A stretch of DNA of 41,574 bases from an uncultured SAR116 cluster alpha proteobacterium (GTDB lineage Bacteria; Pseudomonadota; Alphaproteobacteria; Puniceispirillales; Puniceispirillaceae). Positions 1 through 9,120 of this stretch are shown in pieces. A program made the translations under genes and the position numbers. The stretch's first letter is position 1; each line of letters starts with the position of its first letter. The DNA is taken from positions 1 to 41,574 of the forward strand of contig CACHEI010000020.1 in NCBI GenBank assembly GCA_902578815.1. Direction: 5' to 3'. The notes beneath the pieces are model-generated. The model did no database searches, had not been told where the DNA came from, and saw only the letters and a program-made list of their open reading frames with translations.

Positions 1-923
1 GGATTGTGGCCAATTCTGATGGCCATAAAGGCCGGCCCGGCGCCAGCTATCCCGGCGCAGCGCTTTTTGGTGCCGTAGGTGGGCTCACCTGTTTTCTTAC
101 CAACACGCTTACCCGAGACGGTATTCTTGATTGCATTCGCAAGCGCCACCATTACGCGACAACAGGCGGTCAGCATGGACGCCCTTTGATCAATGTTACG
201 ACGCATTTTTCCCAGAATGGAACGCTATATCATGATGACCCCCGTCATGGCCGTGACGATGGATATGCGACACACCTGGCCCAGATGGGAGATATTGTTT
301 ATCTGCCAGAAGGTGATGCCTCGCTCGCAGTTGACATCCGGACAAGCACACCCATAGAGAGAGTTGATATTTTCAACGGGCTTGACCGGGTCGAAACGGT
401 CCGGCCCTTCAAGCCGGAAGATCTTGGCAGCCGTATTCGCGTGATCTGGGAAGGCGCGGAATATCGGGGCCGCTTCCGCCAGGTGATCTGGGACGGGTCG
501 GCCTTTTTATCAGACAATGAGGTAATATCGGCCAAGGCGATCAATTTCTTCAACAAGGACAAGACCCTCAACCAGCCGAGTGCAACCGAGTTGACCTGGA
601 GGGCACTGACAACCGGCAATATTGGCGGGATTGAGATGACACTTGCCGACCCGTATAGAGGCACCCTGAAACTAGAAACACCCCTAATCAAGGCTGGCAT
701 TCCGCTGGAGGATATTGGCTATGAGGATGAGATTTTTGACAATAGTGGAAATCTGCCGCGCTATCTGAAAGTGTTTCGCCTGCCAGATAGAAACCCGAAC
801 AAAGCTCTCACATTCACCAGGCAGATCAACCTGAAGCCATCTGGCGACAATCCAATTTTCATTCGCCTGACGCAGGAAGATGGGACCTTGTGCTGGAGCA
901 GCCCCATCTACCTCTATCGCTAG
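1..923 (+). CDS. DUF3604 family protein, 3' part (5' end outside window)
   Basis: The reading frame is open to the left edge, so this is the C-terminal part of a longer protein; the GTG at 6 is only an internal valine. The visible 306 or so residues open with an ANSDGHKGRPG stretch followed by GGLTCFL and a region on Asp-Gly-Ile and the repeated arginine/histidine pair of a CIRKRHHYATTG motif. This order (His-bearing SDxHxGRPG loop, then a 'mission creep' domain ending in RRxxYATTG) is characteristic of DUF3604 proteins, which are related to PHP-type metallohydrolases. Their substrate is not known. No signal peptide can be judged because the N-terminus is missing. It is separated from zwf by 341 bases and is probably transcribed independently. 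Family assignment is by recognition of motifs only. Confidence 0.72.
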   Translation, partial: IVANSDGHKGRPGASYPGAALFGAVGGLTCFLTNTLTRDGILDCIRKRHHYATTGGQHGRPLINVTTHFSQNGTLYHDDPRHGRDDGYATHLAQMGDIVYLPEGDASLAVDIRTSTPIERVDIFNGLDRVETVRPFKPEDLGSRIRVIWEGAEYRGRFRQVIWDGSAFLSDNEVISAKAINFFNKDKTLNQPSATELTWRALTTGNIGGIEMTLADPYRGTLKLETPLIKAGIPLEDIGYEDEIFDNSGNLPRYLKVFRLPDRNPNKALTFTRQINLKPSGDNPIFIRLTQEDGTLCWSSPIYLYR

Positions 924-1264
924 GCGATGCTTTTCCGCCAGAAATGTAACATCTGGTGATAAATTGATGCCAAATTACGCTGAAACAGGTGAATTCACCT
1001 TGTTTTTGACGAGGCTACACTAGCCGTCAATGGGCGTATGCACTATAACTCCAGCAATGGTTTTAGGAGTGCCAACCAATGATCCTCATGGGGGTAGCAT
1101 TGCCGCTTTAGGGTGCGCTCTAGCGGGTTTTTGCTGTCTGGTCTGTGACCATATTGACTGATCCAGGCCCAGCGCATCAATGCGATCAACTTTTGGGCTC
1201 AATGTTCGAGGCGAAAACAGATTGTTTGAATGGCCGTTAACGAAGATAAAAGGACAGAATCAAA
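924..1264. other. Intergenic region upstream of zwf (341 bases)
   Basis: No convincing coding region on either strand. It holds the palindrome at 983-1007 and presumably the promoter of the Entner-Doudoroff cluster. A TTGACG at 1006-1011 and a TTGACT at 1154-1159 could be -35 elements, but neither has a good -10 box at the usual spacing. An AAGGA at about 1250 serves as the zwf ribosome-binding site. Confidence 0.5.
983..1007 (+). terminator. Probable rho-independent terminator / perfect palindrome
   Basis: A nine-base left arm (983-991) and right arm (996-1005, one bulged T at 1001) close an AATT loop and are followed by two more T residues. The core 987-1000 is a perfect 14-base palindrome centred on GAATTC. 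It lies 60 bases behind the DUF3604 stop, which fits a terminator. The same symmetry would also suit a dimeric repressor site upstream of zwf, so the role is not settled. Confidence 0.45.
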
Positions 1265-2716
1265 ATGTCGGCGTCTCTACCCCCAACAGCATCCCTACCA
1301 CCTAGTGACTACATCATTATAGGTGGGACGGGCGACCTATCACTTCGCAAGATTTTTCCCGCTTTTTTTTGGCGCTACCTTGATAGCCAGCTCACCGATG
1401 AGTACCGGCTTTTTGCGACGTCGCGCGCTACACTGAGCGTGGCGAAGTTTGCCGAGAAATTAAGGCCTTTTTGCGAGAGCGCCTTTGCCGATGGGCATGC
1501 GACAGCGGACAAATGGGAGTCGTTTCTGAAGATCATCCAAATTGTGAATCTGGATCTGTCAAATGGTGATGGTGCCACATCACTGGCAGCACAGATTGCC
1601 AGAAAGCAGTCTACGGATCGGCCAACAATCTATTATCTGGCGATCGCGCCAAGCCTGTTTGGATCGGCTGTACTGATGCTGAAGGCGGCCGGGCTGGCAA
1701 CCGAACAGGCGCGGCTTGTCGTGGAAAAACCGCTTGGCAACAGCGGCGAGTCATCACGAAAGATCAATGGTGAACTGGCAACGGTATTTGCAGAACATCA
1801 AATCTACCGTATTGACCATTATCTTGGCAAGGAAACCGTTCAAAATCTGATGGCACTTCGGTTTGCCAATGTGATTTTCGAATCGCTCTGGGACAACAGC
1901 CATGTTGATCATGTGCAGATCACCGTGGCAGAGACCGTCGGCGTTGGTGGCCGCGCATCCTATTACGATCAATATGGAGCGATCCGCGACATGGTGCAGA
2001 ACCATCTGCTGCAGCTTGTTTGTCTTGTCGCAATGGAGCCACCGGCCCGGTTCAACGCCGATCAGGTCCGTGATGAGAAACTGCGTGTCCTGCGCGCCCT
2101 ACGCCCCCTTGAGGCGGATGCTCTGTTGCTTGGCCAATATGAGGATTACACAGACGAGCTGGGCACCTCGTCAACCACGGAAACCTTTGTTGCGATGAGG
2201 TTGGCGATTGATAACTGGCGCTGGGCAGGCGTACCGTTCTATATCCGGACGGGCAAGAAGCTGCGCCAACGCGCCTCTGAAATCATCATCACCTTCAAGG
2301 ACCGACCGCATGATATCTTTTCCAATTCCCAGGATGGTAAAATTCTGGGACAGCCGAACCGCCTGATCATCAGGTTGCAGCCAAGTGAGGGCCTGCGTCT
2401 GCAGTTGACATCAAAGCAACCCGGTCCTGGTGGAATGCGGCTGTTTCCATCAGACCTCAATTTGAGCTTTGATGAAACCTTCGAGGAACGTCTGCCCGAC
2501 GCCTATGAACGGCTCTTAATGGACACCGCGCGTGGTAATCAGACCCTTTTCATGCGGGTCGATGAGGTGCTTGCTGCCTGGGAGTTCATCGACCCAATTC
2601 TGGCGCTGGCAAAAGCTCGGACACCTGTGTCATACAAGGCAGGTTCAATGGGACCGACAGGTGATTTGCTCCAGGCTGATGGTCGTTCCTGGATCGACCC
2701 GCATGAGGATTGGTAA
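1265..2716 (+). CDS. zwf: Glucose-6-phosphate 1-dehydrogenase
   Basis: Oxidises glucose-6-phosphate to 6-phosphogluconolactone with reduction of NAD(P)+, the first step of the Entner-Doudoroff and oxidative pentose phosphate routes in the cytoplasm. The 483-residue length is normal. The N-terminal Rossmann dinucleotide motif GGTGDLSLRK is at residues 20-29 (family form GxxGDLxxRK). The active-site signature RIDHYLGKE is at 182-190, with the catalytic His of the family in it, and the EKPLG motif lies just before. The ATG at 1265 follows an AAGGA. It heads a same-strand cluster; its 3' end runs to within three bases of the pgl start. The NADP or NAD preference cannot be read safely from sequence alone. 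Confidence 0.96.
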   Translation: MSASLPPTASLPPSDYIIIGGTGDLSLRKIFPAFFWRYLDSQLTDEYRLFATSRATLSVAKFAEKLRPFCESAFADGHATADKWESFLKIIQIVNLDLSNGDGATSLAAQIARKQSTDRPTIYYLAIAPSLFGSAVLMLKAAGLATEQARLVVEKPLGNSGESSRKINGELATVFAEHQIYRIDHYLGKETVQNLMALRFANVIFESLWDNSHVDHVQITVAETVGVGGRASYYDQYGAIRDMVQNHLLQLVCLVAMEPPARFNADQVRDEKLRVLRALRPLEADALLLGQYEDYTDELGTSSTTETFVAMRLAIDNWRWAGVPFYIRTGKKLRQRASEIIITFKDRPHDIFSNSQDGKILGQPNRLIIRLQPSEGLRLQLTSKQPGPGGMRLFPSDLNLSFDETFEERLPDAYERLLMDTARGNQTLFMRVDEVLAAWEFIDPILALAKARTPVSYKAGSMGPTGDLLQADGRSWIDPHEDW

Positions 2717-2718
2717 AG

Positions 2719-3333
2719 ATGGTCGCTGATCAAATTGCCCGCCAGCTGGTACAAGCCATTATGACAAACGGGGAGGCAAGTCTCGTTGTTTGTGGTGGCT
2801 CCAGCCCGATCAGCATTTTCGCTGCTCTGACAGCCGGCGAGCATGAGGAGATAGTGGATTGGTCGCAAGTGACGATAACCCTTGTTGATGACAGACTGGT
2901 TCCTGCCGATCATCAACATAGCAATCAAAAGTTGCTGCGTGATCATCTGTTGTTTGGCGCCGTGTCAGCGGCAACCTTCATTCCGCTGGCAATCGACAAT
3001 GGGGTGAAAAATATCGGTCGGCCGTTCGATGTCATGCTGCTTGGCATGGGTGTTGATGGTCATTTTGCCTCGCTGTTTCCTGATATGGTGGGCAAGACGT
3101 CACTGCAGGTCGATGCCCCACCAATGATTTTAGAAACCGGGCCGAAGGGATCTCCATCGCTGCCGCGCGTCTCTATGAATCTCGCCATGATCCTGCAATC
3201 AAAGCTGCTGATCCTGCTGGTGAACGGCAGCGAGAAACTGGCGGTTCTCGAGGCTGCCAGAACCGACCCGGAGCTTCCAGTTCACGTGCTTTTGAACCAG
3301 AAAGTAACGCCCCTAGAAATCATCACCGATTGA
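2719..3333 (+). CDS. pgl: 6-phosphogluconolactonase
   Basis: Hydrolyses 6-phosphogluconolactone to 6-phosphogluconate, the second step after Zwf. The protein (204 residues from this start) is a little shorter than the usual 220-240. It carries the CGGSSP motif near the N-terminus (family SGGSTP, phosphate binding), a VDDRxVP motif in the middle and the GMGVDGHFASLFP signature, all diagnostic of the DevB/Pgl type within the glucosamine-6-phosphate isomerase fold. I chose the ATG at 2719 because a GAGGA at 2705-2709 sits nine bases upstream; a TTG at 2710 in frame would overlap the zwf stop and is less likely. Translational coupling with zwf is probable. Confidence 0.93.
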   Translation: MVADQIARQLVQAIMTNGEASLVVCGGSSPISIFAALTAGEHEEIVDWSQVTITLVDDRLVPADHQHSNQKLLRDHLLFGAVSAATFIPLAIDNGVKNIGRPFDVMLLGMGVDGHFASLFPDMVGKTSLQVDAPPMILETGPKGSPSLPRVSMNLAMILQSKLLILLVNGSEKLAVLEAARTDPELPVHVLLNQKVTPLEIITD

Positions 3334-3387
3334 CGCAGAACAGACACCGCAATCAGGTCTATAAAAGCCCAAAGAGGACTAAAAAAC

Positions 3388-5217
3388 ATGGCCAAGCCAA
3401 CTGACCGTATTCTGGAGATCCAAGACCGCATTCGCACGCGAAGTCAGGACAGCCGACGCCGCTATCTTGACGATATCGCGATGATGACCGACTCCCCTGA
3501 TACCGACAGGCGTCAGATATCATGCTCCAATATGGCCCACGCTGCTGCTAGCGCTGGCGCGGACCAGAATGATGTTCTTGGTGCAGGTGTCAATTTGAAA
3601 CCCAATGTCGGCATAATCACCGCCTATAACGACATGCTGTCGGCCCATCAGCCTTTCGAGACATATCCCCAGATCATCAAAGCAGCCGCGCGTGAAGTAG
3701 GCGCTACGGCCCAGGTTGCCAGTGGTGTGCCAGCAATGTGTGACGGCGTCACACAGGGCAGACCGGGAATGGAATTATCACTAATAAGCCGGGACGTCAT
3801 CGCCATGGCGACCGCTGTCGGTCTGTCGCATGGGGTGTATGACGCTGCAATTTGCCTTGGTGTCTGCGACAAGATTGTTCCAGGGCTGGTCATAGGCGCC
3901 CTGTCCTTTGGTCATTTGCCTGTTGTTTTTGCCCCGGCCGGACCAATGTCGACGGGCATTCCAAATGCGGAAAAGGCCGCGGTGCGCAAAGCCTTTGCCA
4001 AAGGCGAGGCAAGCCGGGAAGAATTGCTGAAATCAGAGGTGGCCGCCTATCACGGTCCGGGAACCTGTACCTTTTACGGCACAGCAAATTCAAACCAGAT
4101 GTTGATGGAGATCATGGGGCTGCATCTGCCAGGTGCCGCCTTTGTACATCCACATGATGATTTGCGGCACGCGCTTACAGTTGCCGCAACCCAGCGTGTC
4201 GTTGAGCTGTCCCGGCAAAAGGGTGCAGCACAGCGCATTGGTGAAATGCTGGATGAGCGCAGCTTTGTAAATGCAATTGTCGGACTGCATGCAACCGGCG
4301 GTTCCACCAACCACACACTGCATCTGCCTGCAATGGCAGCAGCAGCCGGTATCAATCTCACCTGGCAGGATTTTGCCGATCTTTCTGAGATCACCCCTTT
4401 GCTGGCCCGAATCTATCCAAATGGCAGCGCCGATGTGAATTATTTCCATGCCGCTGGTGGCATGGGGTTTGTTGTTGCCGAACTACTGGAAAGCGGCCTT
4501 CTTGATGGGAGCGCCAAAACAGTCAGTGGTGACGATCTGCATGACTACGCGAGCGAGCCATTTCTGGATAGAGGTGATATCGTCTGGCGTGCAGCTCCAA
4601 AAGTGTCCGGCAATAGTGACATTCTGCGCCATGCAACCAACCCGCACAGTGTCAATGGTGGTTTGAAAATGCTAGATGGCAATCTTGGTAAGGCGGTGAT
4701 CAAGACATCCGCCGTCGCTGAGACACGGCATGTAATAAGCGCGCCGGCGGCAGTATTCTCAACCGAGGCCGAGGTCAAGGAAGCCTATCAGGCAGGCGAT
4801 CTAAATAGGGATGTTGTTGTAGTTCTGCGCTTTCAGGGTCCGATGGCAACAGGCATGCCTGAATTGCACAGCCTGACCCCTCTGCTCAGCAACCTGCAGG
4901 ATGAGGGTTATAAGGTGGCGTTGGTTACGGATGGGCGTATGTCCGGTGCTTCCGGATCCGTTCCTGCGGCCATCCATCTTTGTCCCGAGGCAGCTGACGG
5001 CGGACCTATCGGCAAGATCGAAAATGGCGATCTCATTACCCTCGACGCAAAACAGGGTAAGCTTGTCGCCAACGCTGATCTTGATGCACGTGCTGCCCTC
5101 GGCGTCTCAAGCCTACCAGCCCAACGCGGTTTCGCACGATCGCTGTTTGCAGGCCTGCGGCAACAGGCAACAGGGGCAGAACAAGGTGGCGGACTGAATT
5201 TACTGGAGCAATCATAA
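3388..5217 (+). CDS. edd: Phosphogluconate dehydratase
   Basis: Dehydrates 6-phosphogluconate to 2-keto-3-deoxy-6-phosphogluconate (KDPG), the committing step of the Entner-Doudoroff pathway. The 609-residue length matches Edd rather than the shorter dihydroxyacid dehydratase IlvD of the same family. Three cysteines expected to hold the iron-sulfur cluster are visible: Cys118 (PAMCDG), Cys160 (GVCDKIVPG) and Cys227 (GTCTFYGTAN). The substrate-binding stretch ATGGSTNHTLHLP and the C-terminal VTDGRMSGASGS motif are intact. A GAGGA ten bases upstream supports this ATG. The stop codon TAA overlaps the eda ATG by one base, so edd and eda are translationally coupled. Confidence 0.96.
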   Translation: MAKPTDRILEIQDRIRTRSQDSRRRYLDDIAMMTDSPDTDRRQISCSNMAHAAASAGADQNDVLGAGVNLKPNVGIITAYNDMLSAHQPFETYPQIIKAAAREVGATAQVASGVPAMCDGVTQGRPGMELSLISRDVIAMATAVGLSHGVYDAAICLGVCDKIVPGLVIGALSFGHLPVVFAPAGPMSTGIPNAEKAAVRKAFAKGEASREELLKSEVAAYHGPGTCTFYGTANSNQMLMEIMGLHLPGAAFVHPHDDLRHALTVAATQRVVELSRQKGAAQRIGEMLDERSFVNAIVGLHATGGSTNHTLHLPAMAAAAGINLTWQDFADLSEITPLLARIYPNGSADVNYFHAAGGMGFVVAELLESGLLDGSAKTVSGDDLHDYASEPFLDRGDIVWRAAPKVSGNSDILRHATNPHSVNGGLKMLDGNLGKAVIKTSAVAETRHVISAPAAVFSTEAEVKEAYQAGDLNRDVVVVLRFQGPMATGMPELHSLTPLLSNLQDEGYKVALVTDGRMSGASGSVPAAIHLCPEAADGGPIGKIENGDLITLDAKQGKLVANADLDARAALGVSSLPAQRGFARSLFAGLRQQATGAEQGGGLNLLEQS

Positions 5218-5852
5218 TGAGCAATAACTCAAATAAAACTATTGAGGGGATCCTCAATCTGGGACCGGTCATGCCAGTCATCGTCATTGATGATACCAAG
5301 GACGCGCTGCCACTTGCTGACGCCCTCTTGGCTGGAGGGCTGAAAACGATCGAGATCACTCTGCGTACCCCAGCAGCCCTTGGTGCCATCGAGGCCATCG
5401 CCAGCCAACGCCCAGAAATCCATGTTGGCGCAGGCACTGTTGTTTCAGCCAGTTTGGCAAAAGTCTCAAGCGACGCTGGCGCTGCTTTTGCGGTCTCACC
5501 GGGGACCACGCCAGCTGTTGTGGATGGATGCGCTGCTGCCAACCTGGCGCTATTACCAGGCGCATCGACTGTATCGGAATTCATGACATTGCATGAGGCT
5601 GGCTTCACCGCGATGAAGTTCTTTCCAGCAAGTGCGGCGGGTGGCACCGCTTTCGTGAAGTCACTAGCGAGCCCTCTGCCGCAGATCACCATCTGTCCAA
5701 CAGGTGGCATCAGTGCCGAGACAGCGCCCGATTGGCTCGCACTGCCAAATGTCAGTTGCCTTGGTGGTTCCTGGGTCGCGCCTCAGAAACTTATCGCTGA
5801 CCAGCAATTTGTAGCCATTGAAAAGCTCGCCAGAGAGGCGGCGACACTCTAG
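5217..5852 (+). CDS. eda: KDPG aldolase
   Basis: Splits 2-keto-3-deoxy-6-phosphogluconate into pyruvate and glyceraldehyde-3-phosphate, completing the Entner-Doudoroff route. The 211 residues form a typical class I aldolase TIM barrel. The catalytic glutamate is Glu46 in TIEITLRT, the Schiff-base lysine is Lys134 in AMKFFPA, and the phosphate-binding end of the barrel is marked by PTGGIS at 161-166 and CLGGSW near the C-terminus. It starts inside the last codon of edd. The glyceraldehyde-3-phosphate made here would be used by the GAPDH encoded convergently a few kilobases downstream. Confidence 0.96.
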   Translation: MSNNSNKTIEGILNLGPVMPVIVIDDTKDALPLADALLAGGLKTIEITLRTPAALGAIEAIASQRPEIHVGAGTVVSASLAKVSSDAGAAFAVSPGTTPAVVDGCAAANLALLPGASTVSEFMTLHEAGFTAMKFFPASAAGGTAFVKSLASPLPQITICPTGGISAETAPDWLALPNVSCLGGSWVAPQKLIADQQFVAIEKLAREAATL

Positions 5853-5886
5853 GCTTTGAACAGCAAACATGATTGTAGGGTAAGAT

Positions 5887-6822
5887 ATGAAATTTGGTAT
5901 TCTTGGCGATGCGAAAATAGCCCGCGAAAAGGTCATCCCCGCCATCCGCAGCGCAGGCCATGACGTCATAGCGCTTGGCCGGCGCACCCCTGTGGCAAAA
6001 GCGGGTGATCCCGTCTATGACGGCGTTGAGCAGACCAATTATGATGGTGTGCTGGCGCACCCCGATGTTGATATCATCTACAACCCACTGCCAAACCATC
6101 TGCATGTTCCCTGGTCAATCAAAGCCATGCAGGCAGACAAGCATGTGATTTGCGAAAAGCCAATTGCTCTCAATCGTGGCGAGTTGCAGCAGCTCGAGGA
6201 TGCCGCCAAGGCAACAGGCAGATATGTCTATGAAGGGTTCATGATCCGGCATCATCCTCAATGGAAATGGCTTCCAGAGGCGCCGATTGGTAGAGCGCAG
6301 GGTGTGCAGATTGTGTTCGCCTATCCAACCCTAAGAAATGACAATATTCGCAACGTACCGGAATATGGGGGTGGTCCACTCTATGATATCGGGTGCTATG
6401 CCATCATGGCTGGCATTCTCATCTTTGGTGGCGGCCCCGACAGCATCACTGTTGAAATGGTAATGGATGACGCGCATGGCGTAGAAAATTTTGCCTCCGG
6501 CCTGCTTTTGTGGCCGGGAAACAGGCATCTCTGTTTTTCCATTTCCAGCTCGTCTGCCCTGACCCAGGCAGTTCATGTAATCGGTACGGAAGGCGCTGCA
6601 CGGCTGGAAATACCCTTCAACCCGATTGGCACTACAACAGCGTATCTAATGCGGGACGGCCTCGGCCCCGGTGAAGCCATCACCTTTCCTGACTGTGATC
6701 AATACGCGTTGATGGTCGAGGACATCGCTACCTCAATTGATGCCGGTGCAAGACCAGATTTCGCGCATAGCCGGATCGTGACGTCATGCCTTGAAACCAT
6801 GCTTGCGCATCGTCCGGGTTGA
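5887..6822 (+). CDS. Gfo/Idh/MocA family oxidoreductase
   Basis: An NAD(P)-dependent sugar or polyol oxidoreductase of unknown substrate. The 311 residues start with a Rossmann motif (GILGDAKIA; the usual GxGxxA has an Asp where many members have Gly or Thr). The conserved YNPLPNxLH stretch follows at 65-73, then the family hallmark EKPIAL at 90-95, which carries the lysine that lines the active site. GPLYDIGCY is the expected central motif of the C-terminal domain. An AGGGTAAG lies just upstream of the ATG. It follows eda by 34 bases and overlaps the next gene if that starts at the TTG, so it appears part of the same transcript. Glucose-fructose oxidoreductase and related aldose reductases are the nearest types I can suggest; no function is certain. 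Confidence 0.85.
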   Translation: MKFGILGDAKIAREKVIPAIRSAGHDVIALGRRTPVAKAGDPVYDGVEQTNYDGVLAHPDVDIIYNPLPNHLHVPWSIKAMQADKHVICEKPIALNRGELQQLEDAAKATGRYVYEGFMIRHHPQWKWLPEAPIGRAQGVQIVFAYPTLRNDNIRNVPEYGGGPLYDIGCYAIMAGILIFGGGPDSITVEMVMDDAHGVENFASGLLLWPGNRHLCFSISSSSALTQAVHVIGTEGAARLEIPFNPIGTTTAYLMRDGLGPGEAITFPDCDQYALMVEDIATSIDAGARPDFAHSRIVTSCLETMLAHRPG

Positions 6823-8042
6823 TTGGGTATAGCGTTTTGACCTCCTATCCTGACTTCACGAATCCGGAATTCCTCACGGATCACATTGCCAGCATTCTGG
6901 ATTTCTATGCGCCGCACGCCTATGATCCTAAGGGAGGGTTTTTCCACCATTTTCTTGATAATGGTTTAGTCTATGATGATACCACACGGCATCTAGTCAG
7001 CAGTACACGCTTTGTTTTCAACTATGCCAGCGCCTTTTTGCATAACAGCAAAGAACAACATCGGCAGTGGGCAGCACATGGGCTTGCCTATCTGCGCAGC
7101 CACCACCAGATGCCTGCATTACGCCCGAATCTGCCGGGCCATTTTTGCTGGCAGCGGAACGAAACAGACATTGAAGATGCGCGGGCCATGGCGTATGGAC
7201 ATGCCTTTGTCATGTTGGCAGCCGCCCATGGTGTCCGCGCTGACATTGACAATGCCGCAGACCTGCTGGAAGAGAGCTGGCAATTGATGGAGGAATTGTT
7301 CTGGGATGCGGATCACGGCGCCTATGCTGATGAACGAGACCAGACCCTCGATATCCTGTCACATTACCGGGGGCAAAATGCAAACATGCATGCCGTTGAG
7401 GCATTGCTCGCCGCCTATGAAAGCACGAATGAGACACGCTATCTTGATCGCGCCTCCATAATCTCCCACAAATTCACCGTTGCAATGACAGGTTTGACTA
7501 ATGGCCAGATCTGGGAACATTACACAACCGACTGGCAGCATGACTGGTACTATAACATTGACAAACCGGATGATCTTTTCAAGCCATGGGGCTATCAACC
7601 CGGACATCAGGTCGAATGGGCAAAATTGCTTCTGCAGCTAAACAGACATCAACCAGCAGACTGGCATCTTGATCGCGCCTGTGGGCTGTTCAATAGCGCA
7701 ATGGAAAAAGGATGGGACCCGGTTTACGGTGGACTGGTCTATGGCTATGCGCCAGATAACAGTTTCTGCGATGCCAATAAATATTTCTGGGTCCAGGCAG
7801 AGGCTATAGCGGCATCCTGGCGGCTGTTTTCAGTGACAGGCAAAGAGTCTTACCGACAGCATTATCTTCACCTGTGGCAATGGTCCTGGGACCATCTTGT
7901 CGATCACAAACATGGTGCCTGGTTCCGCATCGTCACCCGTGATGGGCAGTGGATGGAGCCATACAAATCGCCGGCTGGCAAAGTCGATTATCATACGCTT
8001 GGTGCCTGTTACGACATTCTCGATGCGATGAAAGGCAAGTGA
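6819..8042 (+). CDS. AGE-family sugar isomerase/epimerase
   Basis: A member of the N-acylglucosamine 2-epimerase superfamily, an (alpha/alpha)6 barrel of about 400 residues that interconverts aldoses and ketoses or epimerises at C2. Seen here are the N-terminal GGFFHHF and TRHLVSSTRFVFNY segments, GHAF, NANMHAVEALL, the WGYQPGHQVEWAKLL motif with its catalytic-type histidine, KYFWVQAEA, and a C-terminal DYHTLGACYD. In this superfamily such a protein is commonly a D-mannose isomerase (mannose to fructose), which would suit its place behind the Entner-Doudoroff genes, but cellobiose or glucosamine epimerases share the motifs. The start is uncertain: TTG at 6819 overlaps the previous stop, and another TTG lies at 6837; there is no good ATG. 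No signal peptide is seen. Confidence 0.85.
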   Translation: MIGYSVLTSYPDFTNPEFLTDHIASILDFYAPHAYDPKGGFFHHFLDNGLVYDDTTRHLVSSTRFVFNYASAFLHNSKEQHRQWAAHGLAYLRSHHQMPALRPNLPGHFCWQRNETDIEDARAMAYGHAFVMLAAAHGVRADIDNAADLLEESWQLMEELFWDADHGAYADERDQTLDILSHYRGQNANMHAVEALLAAYESTNETRYLDRASIISHKFTVAMTGLTNGQIWEHYTTDWQHDWYYNIDKPDDLFKPWGYQPGHQVEWAKLLLQLNRHQPADWHLDRACGLFNSAMEKGWDPVYGGLVYGYAPDNSFCDANKYFWVQAEAIAASWRLFSVTGKESYRQHYLHLWQWSWDHLVDHKHGAWFRIVTRDGQWMEPYKSPAGKVDYHTLGACYDILDAMKGK

Positions 8043-8046
8043 CCAG

Positions 8047-9024
8047 CTAGGCGTCAACAACGCGTGGCGCTAGATGGGCATTGCCCAACGCTACTTCTGC
8101 GCCGCGCAAACCCGCATAGGGATCAACCGACAACCAGACCGGAATCATTTCCATGAGATGTTCGGTCAATCCCGTTTTTCGTATCCTTTCAGCGAGAGGG
8201 CTTTTTGCAATCAGGGGTGCGAGTTTTGGCACGATGCCACCGCTGATGACAACGCCTCGCCAGCAACCAAGTGTCAGCACATTGTCAGTGATCACAGTGC
8301 CAAGAATGCCAAGCAACATCATCGCAGCATCGCGGCAAAGACCGTCTTCTTTGATGGCTTTCTCGCCAATTTCACGGGCTGTCATGCCTACCGGCTGTCC
8401 CGTCCTGTCGGCCAAAAAGTGATGGATGTTTTCCAGACCAGAACCACTGACAAAATGTTCAGCACTGACATGCGCGCTATGACGACGCATGAAGGCATCC
8501 AGCGCACGCTCATCATCATTGCACGGCGAAAAACTAATATGACCACCCTCACCCTCGATCGGGATGGGGCCGTTTGCCGACGGGATTAGCGCAGAAACAC
8601 CAAGCCCAGTTCCCGGACCAATGACCAGGAGAGGTGCGTTTTCATCACTCTCACCCGGCAAAATTTCAACATTGCCATTGCCACGCGGGTCTGTCTGGGC
8701 AAGTGCCTGGGCGGTGAAATCATTGATGACAAGAAGCCTCCTTAGGGAGAGGCTGGTGAGAAGATCGTGTTTGTTAAACAGCCAGTGATTATTGGTCACA
8801 TCGACTGTTTCCGCATTGACCGGGCCGGCAACAGCAATCGCCATTGCGTCGAGGTATGTACTTTTGACAGCGCCTAGCGTTTCCCGATAAGCCTCAACCG
8901 CCGTTTCAATAGTTGGAAAATCCGCGCATTTTGCTGTCCAGATGTTGCTGAGGTTATTACCTGCTCCTGCGGCAACGGCGAAACGCGCATTCGTGCCACC
9001 AACATCTGAGACAATAGAACTCAT
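8047..9024 (-). CDS. glk: Glucokinase
   Basis: Phosphorylates glucose with ATP to glucose-6-phosphate, the substrate of Zwf. The 325-residue protein (from this start) has the ATP phosphate-binding motif DVGGTNARFA at residues 7-16, INDFTAQA with the catalytic Asp region, and the GPGTGLGVS and EGGHISFSP motifs of the bacterial Glk (PF02685) family rather than the ROK family. I place the start at the ATG at 9024 because the family begins within a few residues of the DVGGT motif and a GGGA lies eight bases upstream; an in-frame start at 9093 would add 23 residues of no family likeness. It is downstream of gap on the same strand and ends four bases from the convergent isomerase gene. Confidence 0.94.
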   Translation of the reverse strand: MSSIVSDVGGTNARFAVAAGAGNNLSNIWTAKCADFPTIETAVEAYRETLGAVKSTYLDAMAIAVAGPVNAETVDVTNNHWLFNKHDLLTSLSLRRLLVINDFTAQALAQTDPRGNGNVEILPGESDENAPLLVIGPGTGLGVSALIPSANGPIPIEGEGGHISFSPCNDDERALDAFMRRHSAHVSAEHFVSGSGLENIHHFLADRTGQPVGMTAREIGEKAIKEDGLCRDAAMMLLGILGTVITDNVLTLGCWRGVVISGGIVPKLAPLIAKSPLAERIRKTGLTEHLMEMIPVWLSVDPYAGLRGAEVALGNAHLAPRVVDA

Positions 9025-9120
9025 ACGACAAATCCCACGCTTCACCGAAAGTTCAAGCCTAGAGACAAAATCAACCAGCGGCAACGGCCGCATTCAAAAC
9101 AAAAGATTGGCGGGCCGCCG

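Noticed and set aside
5036..5710. 224-residue minus-strand frame across the edd/eda junction
   Set aside because: It lies antisense to two genes with complete catalytic motifs and its translation shows no family pattern.
8074..8589. 171-residue plus-strand frame opposite glk
   Set aside because: Shadow of glucokinase, whose motifs are intact on the minus strand.
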